Below are positions 56,263 to 64,000 of a stretch of 64,000 nt of DNA, piece by piece. Numbering within the stretch: position 1 is the first letter of the stretch; each line of letters starts with the position of its first letter. Below the pieces are notes generated by a model. That model saw only the letters and a program-made list of their open reading frames with translations, ran no database searches and was not told the origin of the DNA. The stretch is from Chaenocephalus aceratus (taxonomy: Eukaryota > Chordata > Actinopteri > Perciformes > Channichthyidae), in NCBI GenBank assembly GCA_023974075.1, contig JAMFTG010000196.1, forward strand, positions 163,501-227,500, in the 5' to 3' direction. A program made the translations under genes and the position numbers.

Positions 56263-58125
56263 CACATTAGTAAAGTAATAGTACTTAAAAATATGTACTT
56301 TTTTACATTCCACCCGTTGAAATAACACCCTCCATTGATATACAGTATGTGCAAATCTGCAAATGGACCCCCTGCTGTGAGGAAGAGCTTCAGCAGTTAC
56401 TCAGCAGCTCAGAGAGTCGCAGCATAAGGAAATGTTCCTGCAGTCTGATTTTTTTTTATTCCGACAGTCATTTTGTTCCATGAGCCAAGTTCCAATAGTA
56501 ACATTTAACATATAGCAACACATCTAATCTTCGGGAGCAAGCCTTATCATCCCTTGTCTTCTATGAAAAGCTTAGACAATTATTACAATCTATTTAAAAT
56601 TCAATCCCTGGTTCGTTATAAAGAAACAGCTTTAATTGGAAGCTGGTATTGCGGATGGATATGACCTAACAGCTAAATCTTGAATAAATCATCCCTTCTC
56701 TTATCCAGATAAATGTGTTTAATGCATGGTAACGAATATATACTAGAATACAATTACAAGAAAGCTAAACTACAGTTCTGCTTTGTAGTTTTTTGGCAAT
56801 GCAGCTTTTAGCAAACGTTAACGAAATAGGGATACATAGTGTACTTGTTGGGGACTATTTTCAGCTGTGGATTAATACACACTTGGAGCTCTAGTGAGGA
56901 TTTTGTTGGCAGATTGTGTGCAGTCCCAAAATAAACTAATATTCATGGCGATGAAGGAACATATCACCAGGGAAACTGTGTCCTTGATTCAGAGTTATTC
57001 AGACACTAACTTTTAGGTCACTTCTAATTTGTAACCACTCTGTGTTCAGTGTTTTATTTATAACGTATTGAATAGTTAGACAGAAAACAAAATAACATGA
57101 AGATCTTCAACTTTTTTACTGCAGTGTTGAAACAAGCATTTGTTAACATAGAAACGTAATCAAGTAATTAAATAACATTCAGCTCCTTACATTTTCTAAT
57201 TTGGAAAGTCTTAAGTGTGCAGCGTTCATGGAAAGGAGATACAATCAAGCCTTTACCCAAGTCCACGTTTTGTCGTCTTTTTGAAAGAGAAATCTGCTCT
57301 CTCCTGACATTTCAGTGTGTTGGATGGTGTGTGTGTTTGGAGCAATTGGCTTGACATTTCTGAGCGCTGGAACCTTTAATAGCAGATGTGTGTGTGTCCA
57401 TGCATACATCTCATATGTTAATCAGTGAGCTGCATGAGTACAGAGGATCCTGTCATGAACACGGTAGAACTGGCACAGTGTTAAAGATGCATGTTCGACC
57501 TTTGTTTTATATACATATATTTATTTTGTAAAGTCAAGTACAGAGAAACATAGACGGTCATGGGAGCTATGTGTGATGGACTGATGGGAATCATCAACAT
57601 GACATGTAATAGTTAAAAATCAGTGCAGAAAAAAAATCAGGAAACAAGAAAATGTCATCTATGGCAATACAGTAAACACTCATGGGAAAAGGGTGAAAGT
57701 GAAGTCTAGTTGTTAACCCGTTACGCCCGGGAGCCCCCGCAACATCTTGCAAGTAACAGCGTCTGAGGGCTTCTTCACATTTAACAAACTATGAATGTGT
57801 CATACCCACTTAACGGGAAGAAACTCAGCTACCTGACGATATGAACCATTTTTACCGAAATAAAACACAAGTCTCTGAATTAGCACTTGTACGCACTTAG
57901 CACATAACTCACGGCTAGATATCATATGAAAGCTGAGATTCCACAGATTCCAATGGTATAAGTATCATCACTGTGCAAACAAAACTCGCGGAAGCAGAAG
58001 CCAGCAAAGACAACACACAACTTCACTTCACGCCAAAACGGCAAATACTTCTTACCTTTCCTGTTTTCCGATCAAAAGTTCAGAAGCAGATCATTTCTTC
58101 CAGTCCAGTCCACCAAATCCTACTT
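56263..58125. other. Unassigned intronic sequence
   Basis: Complex sequence, no gene, terminus or array recognised. Confidence 0.35.
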
Positions 58126-58267
58126 TTAGGCAAGTTTATTCATGTAGCACCTTTCAACACAAGGCAATTCAAAGTGCTTTACCAAAATGAAAGACCATCA
58201 GAAAATAGCAATTAAAAACAGTCATTAAAAAGCAAAGATAATAAAATAAACATAAAGTCGATACACA

Positions 58268-58720
58268 CTACCGACAGCAGTTCAGTAAAGTCATTAAAAA
58301 GCTTGCACAGTATTTGGGTGGCCTATAGATATTTAGGAACAGAGCTCGAGAGGAGCATTTCAGCTGAAGGGCCACATATTCAAAAGAAGCAAAGTTCCCA
58401 TACGATGTCTTCCTGCATTGAAGGGAATCATTGAACAGAATAGCAACTCCACCTCCTCTCTTATGCATTCTTTCCTGACTCATAAAACTAAAGTTGGGAG
58501 GGGTTGATTCGATAAGAACAGCTGCACTGTTATTTTGTTCAATCCAAGTTTCCGTTAAAAACATAAAATCGAGATTGTGCTCAGTGATAAAATCATTGAT
58601 TAAAAATGTTTTACCTGCCAAAGACCTGACATTTAATAAAACTAGTTTAAGTTCGTTGAACACACTATCAGTCAGGTTTTTTGTAACAAGCTGTGGCTGA
58701 AATTTGATAACCTCACACAA
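58268..58720 (-). pseudogene. LINE ORF2 apurinic-type endonuclease N-terminus
   Basis: LKLVLLNVRSLAGKTFLIND, LDFMFLTETWIEQNN (T-E-T-W with catalytic Glu) and RGGGVAILFN, FEYVALQL, NIYRPP are ordered motifs of the LINE endonuclease, which nicks target DNA for priming. The frame ends with unrelated residues where reverse transcriptase should start. Confidence 0.88.
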
Positions 58721-59103
58721 ACGTTTGAGCGCTTCCTGTATCTAAGCTGATTCACCGCTCTCAATCTATTACCTAGCAACACAGATATCGGCAAAGCTAC
58801 AGGCAGGCAGGGCCCCGGCTTGTCCTGGAAAGAGTTGAGAGTGCCATTCGCCCTTGAGCCTGGACCCAGCACATATCAGTTAGAGTTTGCTGCGTTTTGT
58901 ACACACACATCCTTATCAGGCTTCGGAGACCGCAGATGCTGCCTTGAAGGGGGGGAGGATGTTTTGGTCCGGATGATTGTGGTAGGCATGGTGATGAAGA
59001 CGGGGGAGATGGTGCGCATCTCTGCTTCGGTGATTCTGGGGGGCGTCGTTGAGGGACGGGGGTCAAGGACATGCTGCTAACGCTGTGTATCGCCTTCATG
59101 TTT

Positions 59104-59988
59104 TCAGTGAACTCCAGGAGGGGGGGTGAAAGGGTGAGCGGAGAGAAGAGAGCGCTGGGGGATGAAGGGGAGAGTATCCTCAAAGGTGTTGGTAGGGGGG
59201 GTGAAGGGCAGTGGAGACTCCTCCATTTGTCTCATAGGTCTCCCATAATGAAGACATTCCTCAGGCGGGTGCAGTGATACTTCTTCAAGGTTTTCTGAGC
59301 GATGTGTTGTGTCTTTTTCTTGTTTTGATTCCTCTTGCCGCTTGTCCTTGGCAGAGGGAACAGATTGATGACGCAGGCAGATGAATATGTTAGAGATAAA
59401 CAATTTCACTCCTGACTTGTTCAGGCAAACTCCATCTGCCTTGAAAGATGTCTGCGGTCCCAGAACAAGTTAAAATTGTCAATAAAATAGACAGAATGGT
59501 CAATACAGGCAGTTGAAAGCCAGGTGTTCAGTGCAAACAGTCTGCTGAATCTCTCCACTCCTCTTCTGACTGGCGGTAGAGGGCCACTGATGAACACCTC
59601 CGCATTTAGAGAACTGACAGTTTCCAACAGACATTTAAAGTCTTCTTTCAGCACTTCTGACTCTTGTTTCACAACATCATTTGTTCCAATGTGCAGAACC
59701 ACATTTTCACAGTCGGATGTTCAGCCCCAATATGCAGGATCTTCTCAGCCAAGTCAGAGACCGTATCCTTGGGAAAACTTCTGTGTTGTTCTTACTACAC
59801 AGACCTTTTACATCTCTTACAGCAGAGTCACCCACAATCAGAGTTTCAGGCCCAGTCGTTAGCTTTCCCTCTAGCCTTTTACTTTTTGAGTAGCTATTGG
59901 TCCTTACCCTGCTGTGTGAAGAGGACAGGTCATCAGAAAGAGATCTCCGGTTCTGTGTCAGTGGAGCGTATCTGTTCTGGATTGGCAC
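59104..59988 (-). pseudogene. LINE ORF1 with SGNH/esterase-like domain, frameshifted
   Basis: Pieces include GPETLIVGDSAVRDVKGLCS, then in another frame MVLHIGTNDVVKQESEVLKE, GPLPPVRRGVERFSRLFALN and STACIDHSVYFIDNFNLFWD, then a charged C-terminal part. HIGTND and the GDS block are the marks of the esterase domain in ORF1 of L2/CR1-type LINEs. At least two frame breaks (about 59705 and 59415). Confidence 0.75.
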
Positions 59989-60000
59989 ACTCGGTGGTTT

Positions 60001-60925
60001 AGGAGGATTGTTGGTAGTCTGCGACTAGCAAAGCTGGACATTAACTCAGACAGCTTAAATGGGATTTGTGGTTTCACTGAGACACTTACGGGGACAATAA
60101 AGTATATCGTATCTTTGCAGTGTTGAAAATGGGTGGAACTTGATGGTCAAACATGTATTTAATGAAGTTGTCTAAACGTAGGTAGATGCGTTTAATGGGA
60201 GAGTGTACAGCTGAAGGAAAGTTCACCGATACATGTTAAGCTTCTTGTGAAACCAATCCCTTCCTTTCCAGGTTTAACTGATGACCTTTGGCCAACAGAA
60301 AACTTGATCACACTCAAAGATCGCTGAGATCTTAAAATGTGTTGATGTTGCTAAAAGTGTTGCAAACATCCATCACTGTTTGCTGATCAGCCACCATTGA
60401 CCTTCAGTTATTGGTGGCTTTACACACTATGTTGTTTTGACCTTAAACTACGTACATTCTTATAATCATCTAGCTTGTTCGCAATTCATCAGACTTTCTG
60501 ACAGCCCTTTCTAGTCCCAATCACCTTTGCTGTAGCACTGATGCTATAGTCCAGCATCTCACTCTGTAGGAACAATGTTAGTGACTTAAGCCACAGCTAT
60601 GACAGTAAAACCCCAAATTGTAATAAATCATAAATATCTTTCAATCCCTGTGTTGCTTGTAGTTTTTTTTGTACTGCACTTTTAAAATGCACATCATGGC
60701 AACAAATATAAAACCGATCAAATTGTGCCAGAGAATGTTTTGAGATATGCAAGTAAATATGAATACTGCAAGAAGAGTCTATATGCAAGTGAATGGAATA
60801 TGATATATAGATAAATAATTATGTTTATGTTTATGGATGCAAAAAAAGTCTCAATATCTCCATACCATCTTCCAAATAGCAGTGAAGTGCGACATTTCTG
60901 TGTAGATCCACATTTAATGGACTCT
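60001..60925. other. Unassigned end of the long intron
   Basis: Up to the pyrimidine tract of the acceptor at 60938. Nothing recognised. Confidence 0.4.
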
Positions 60926-60939
60926 CTCTGTTCCTCTAG

Positions 60940-61125
60940 GTGTGGCAGTGTGGAGGCAGTATGGAGGTCCTTCCTTGCGCCAGAGTGGCTCACATCGAGC
61001 GAACCAAGAAGCCCTACAACAACGACATAGATTACTACGCCAAGCGCAACGCACTGCGGGCCGCCGAGGTGTGGATGGATGAATACAAATCGCACGTCTA
61101 CATGGCCTGGAACATCCCCATGAAC
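60940..61125 (+). CDS. galnt9: Internal exon of polypeptide GalNAc-transferase (GALNT9-like)
   Basis: Seen: acceptor CTCTGTTCCTCTAG (AG at 60938-60939), then 186 bp = 62 codons in phase 0 at both ends, starting VWQCGGSMEVLPCARVAHIE and ending YMAWNIPMN, with donor AAC|GTAAGT at 61126. VWQCGG completes the Gal/GalNAc-T motif begun in the exon at 5601. The His of RVAHIE (codon 60991-60993) aligns with the third metal-ligand His of GALNT catalytic domains. The later part (NALRAAEVWMDEYKSHVY) is the conserved end of the catalytic domain before the linker to the C-terminal ricin-type lectin domain. The lectin exons are not in this window, and no further exon was found before 64000. NNDIDYYAKRNALRAAEVWMD favours GALNT9 over GALNT17/18 by recall. 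A hAT element begins 12 bp after the exon. Confidence 0.92.
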
Positions 61126-61137
61126 GTAAGTTATTTG

Positions 61138-62307
61138 CAGAGAAGGCAAACGTACACACATCCTTTACTCAAGTAGAAGTACAGGTACTCGTGTTTAAAA
61201 AATACTAAAATTAGAAGTACTGACTAAACTTCTTTACTCAAGTAAAAGTAAAGAGGCTTTGAAATGTACTTCAGTAAAAAGTACCCATAGCTAGCAGCTG
61301 TTTTAAAGAGTACCTGACCTCCCTTTATATTAAGAGAACAATAATGTCATTGTTAGCTAATGAATGTTTCCATGACAACGTTTCCATTGGTCCCTCTTCT
61401 TTAGAGAAGACCAGGAAGTGATGGATACACGGATCGTGTTCCAACCAATAGGCACGCAATGACTCTGAAGAATAATGACCACGCACCAAACACACATTCA
61501 GACTAAAGGAACCAGCTGTTTGGGAAATGAGAGAAGTAGAAAGTACAGGTATTTGAATTCAACATGTAAGAAGTAGAAAGTACAGGTATTTGAGTTCAAC
61601 AAGTAAGAAGTAGAAAGTACAGGTATTTGGGTTCAACATGTAAGAAGTAGAAAGTACAGGTATTTGAATTCAACATGTAAGAAGTAGAAAGTACAGGTAT
61701 TTGAGTTCAACAAATAAGAAGTAGAAAGTACAGGTATTTGGGTTCAACATGTAAGAAGTAGAAAGTACAGGTATTTGAGTTCAACAAGTAAGAAGTAGAA
61801 AGTACAAGTATTTGGGTTCAACATGTGAGAAGTAGAAAGTACAGGTATTTGAGTTCAACAAGTAAGAAGTAGAAAGTACAGGTATTTGGGTTCAACATGT
61901 AAGAAGTAGAAAGTACAGGTATTTGAGTTCAACATGTAAGAAGTAGAAAGTACAGGTATTTGGGTTCAACATGTAAGAAGTGGAAAGTACAGGTATTTGA
62001 GTTCAACATGTAAGAAGTAGAAAGTACAGGTATTTGAGTTCAACATGTAAGAAGTAGAAAGTACAGGTATTTGATTTCAACATGTAAGAAGTAGAAAGTA
62101 CAGGTATTTGAGTTCAACATGTAAGAAGTAGAAAGTTCAGGTTTTTGGGTTCAACATGTAAGAAGTAGAAAGTACAGGTATTTGGGTTCAACATGTAAGA
62201 AGTAAAAAGTCGTCAGAAAAATAAGTAGTGGAGTAAAGTACTGATACCAGAAACATTTACTTGAGTACAGTATTGAAGTATTTGTACTCCACTACTTCCC
62301 CCCTCTG
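61138..62307 (+). mobile_element. hAT element with 37-bp array, 1170 bp, complete ends
   Basis: Perfect 8-bp duplication GTTATTTG (61130-61137, 62308-62315). Left end CAGAGAAGGCAAACGTACAC, right end TACTTCCCCCCTCTG. Reference copy for the family also at 10221, 18766, 23170 and 44289. Non-autonomous. Confidence 0.95.
61531..62207. repeat. 37-bp minisatellite inside the hAT, ~18 copies
   Basis: Same unit as 19123-20495. TTGAATTC, TTGGGTTC and CAAGTAA variants alternate, with an early repeated three-unit block. Confidence 0.95.
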
Positions 62308-62315
62308 GTTATTTG

Positions 62316-63036
62316 AGACCCTTCCCTCCTTCATTGCTCATTCAGACACGCAGCCAGGGTCTCCGGAGACACGAGTCGATAGCATTTCAAAATTCACATT
62401 TCATCCCATTTGACCTTCACACTGGCAGCCGAGCAGAGGAGTCGCTCTCCAAACCAAGTGAATGAGATGAGCCTCATGTCTAATCAATCTATTTTCATAC
62501 ACATCACTTTGGTTTAATTGCTTTCAAGTGTCTTTGAGACATAATAAACAGCTGCTTTTACTAATAAAGAGTTTAATTTTGAATCCTAATTGCCTCGAGC
62601 CATGCAGAATGAGATGATTGTCAGTGAAGGCCTCTGAATACTGCCCAAACAACAATTGATATGAAATGGTATGAGTAGTGCAGGATTGAGTCCTCAAACC
62701 AGGAGAGGAGTCATTGTTCCACTTGATCTCTCTTGATTTACATTCAGAAAACCTGAACATGCAGGGAATGAGTCGTATAACTCGGAATTGAGCATTTTAC
62801 CACTTTGGGTCCCTTGTTCTCGAAGTAGGCAGTGGTTAAAATGTATTTTGGTTAGATACCTAAAATAAGGTCAAGCCCACTCGTCAGTTTCCTGTTCCCT
62901 CGTCTTGAAGTCAATAGGCATTTTTATGTGTTTGGTTAAGAGCCTGAAATAAGGTCTGCTTACAAAACATGTCTATGACCTAAAGTACATCAGTAAATAC
63001 CCCAAAAGTGTCTAAATGAGACAACTAAACGTCATC
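62316..63036. other. Unassigned; downstream intron
   Basis: Complex sequence at 62320-62620 with no repeat signature; no exon of the lectin domain was found. Two GGTTA-AG..CCTGAAATAAGGTC pieces (62850-62960) form a short repeat. Confidence 0.35.
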
Positions 63037-64000
63037 ACGCCCAACATTAGCCACCTTTAGCCTAGCGGTGGTGACGTGAAGTCATGTGACCGTGCTGTAG
63101 TGTCTTCATAGCCCAACATTAGCCACCTTTAGCTTAGCGGTGGTGACGTGAAGTCATGTGACCGTGCTGTAATGTCTTCATAGCCCAACATTAGCCGCCT
63201 TTAGCTTAGCGGTGGTGACGTGAAGTCATGTGACCGTGCTGTAATGTCTTCATAGCCCAACATTAGCCGCCTTTAGCTTAGCGGTGGTGACGTGAAGTCA
63301 TGTGACCGTGCTGTAGTGTCTTTATAGCCCAACATTAGCCACCTTTAGCTTAGCGGTGGTGATGTGAAGTAATGTGACCGTGCTGTAGTTCCTTTATAGC
63401 CCAACATTAGCCGCCTTTAGCTAAGCGGTGGTGACGTGAAGTCATGTGACCATGCTGTAGTTCCTTTATAGCCCAACATTAGCCGCCTTTAGCTTAGCGG
63501 TGGTGACGTGAAGTCATGTGACCGTGCTGTAGTTCCTTTATAGCCCAACAGTAGCCGCCTTTCGCTTAGCGGTGGTGACGTGAAGTCATGTGACCGTGCT
63601 GTAGTTCCTTTATAGCCCAACATTAGCCACCTTTAGCTTAGCGGTGGTGACGTGAAGTCATGTGACCGTGCTGTAGTTCCTTTATAGCCCAACATTAGCC
63701 GCCTTTAGCTTAGCGGTGGTGATGTGAAGTCATGTGACCGTGCTGTAGCTCCTTTATAGCCCAACATTAGCCGCCTTTAGCTTAGCGGTGGTGACGTGAA
63801 GTCATGTGACCGTGCTGTAGTTCCTTTATAGCCCAACATTAGCCGCCTTTAGCTTAGCGGTGGTGACGTGAAGTCATGTGACCGTGCTCTAGTTCCTTTA
63901 TAGCCCAACATTAGCCACCTTTAGCTTAGCGGTGGTGACGTGAAGTCATGTGACCGTGCTGTAGTTCCTTTATAGCCCAACATTAGCCGTCTTTAGCTAA
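63037..64000. repeat. 72-bp minisatellite, >13 copies, continues past window
   Basis: Unit CCCAACATTAGCCACCTTTA + GCTTAGCGGTGGTGACGTGA + AGTCATGTGACCGTGCTGTA + GTGTCTTCATAG. Early copies end GTGTCTTCAT, later ones GTTCCTTTAT, a clear two-block structure. Confidence 0.97.

Larger units (their letters stand above)
58128..60000 (-). mobile_element. L2-like LINE, internally deleted, minus strand
   Basis: In minus order: ORF1 with an esterase-type domain (59988-59104), ORF2 endonuclease (58720-58268), then directly the 3' tail (58255-58128: GGCAAGTTTATTCATGTAGC, CAAGGCAATTCAAAGTGCTT). Reverse transcriptase is missing. This ties the tail seen at 6607, 9883 and 33649 to this LINE family. Confidence 0.8.

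Overview
This is vertebrate, almost certainly teleost fish, genomic DNA. There is one recognisable host gene, split by a very long intron; dense microsatellites; and many transposable elements (TEs) of kinds typical of bony fish: non-autonomous hAT elements with 8-bp target duplications, TTAA-flanked and TAA/TTA-flanked miniature elements, tRNA-derived SINEs, L2-like LINE 3' ends, a decayed gamma/epsilon-type endogenous retrovirus and a deleted piggyBac. Nothing bacterial or phage-like is present.

The host gene lies on the + strand: two consecutive internal exons (5601-5718 and 60940-61125) of a polypeptide N-acetylgalactosaminyltransferase, best match GALNT9. They encode the end of the catalytic domain, and the Gal/GalNAc-T motif is cut by the intron between them. 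The whole interval 5719-60939 (55,221 bp) is that intron; 1-5598 and 61126-64000 are parts of the flanking introns. No other host gene was found.

Layout. 1-5.6 kb: upstream intron with a LINE remnant, a hAT-like element and a nested TE remnant ending 32 bp before the first exon. 6.6-9.6 kb: LINE tail and a ~54-copy 31-bp minisatellite. 10.2-13.7 kb: compact hAT copy, large CA-rich composite array, foldback element. 15.7-20.7 kb: 40-bp minisatellite split by a TIR element, a MITE, and a hAT copy carrying a 37-bp array. 21.2-28.2 kb: hAT-like element, then a minus-strand endogenous retrovirus with internal deletions and a nested hAT. 29-36 kb: TTAA-type elements and LINE tails. 36.8-40 kb: deleted piggyBac containing a hAT that contains a LINE, then a hAT with an intact 158-codon BED/hATC ORF. 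41.5-45 kb: small hATs. 45.1-56.3 kb: three TTAA-type elements whose terminal 57 bp has been amplified into long arrays, two of them inverted relative to each other. 58.1-60 kb: L2-like LINE. 61.1-62.3 kb: hAT inserted 12 bp after the second exon. 63.0-64.0 kb: 72-bp minisatellite.

The recurring theme is minisatellites born inside transposons. At least three unrelated TE families here (a TTAA-type element, a hAT and a piggyBac) carry internal tandem arrays, and sibling copies without the array are present for two of them. These arrays explain most of the long open frames, which are not genes. I did not find a convincing new gene system; the most interesting material is the TE-end amplification, the TE junctions hugging both exons, and the intact truncated hAT transposase.
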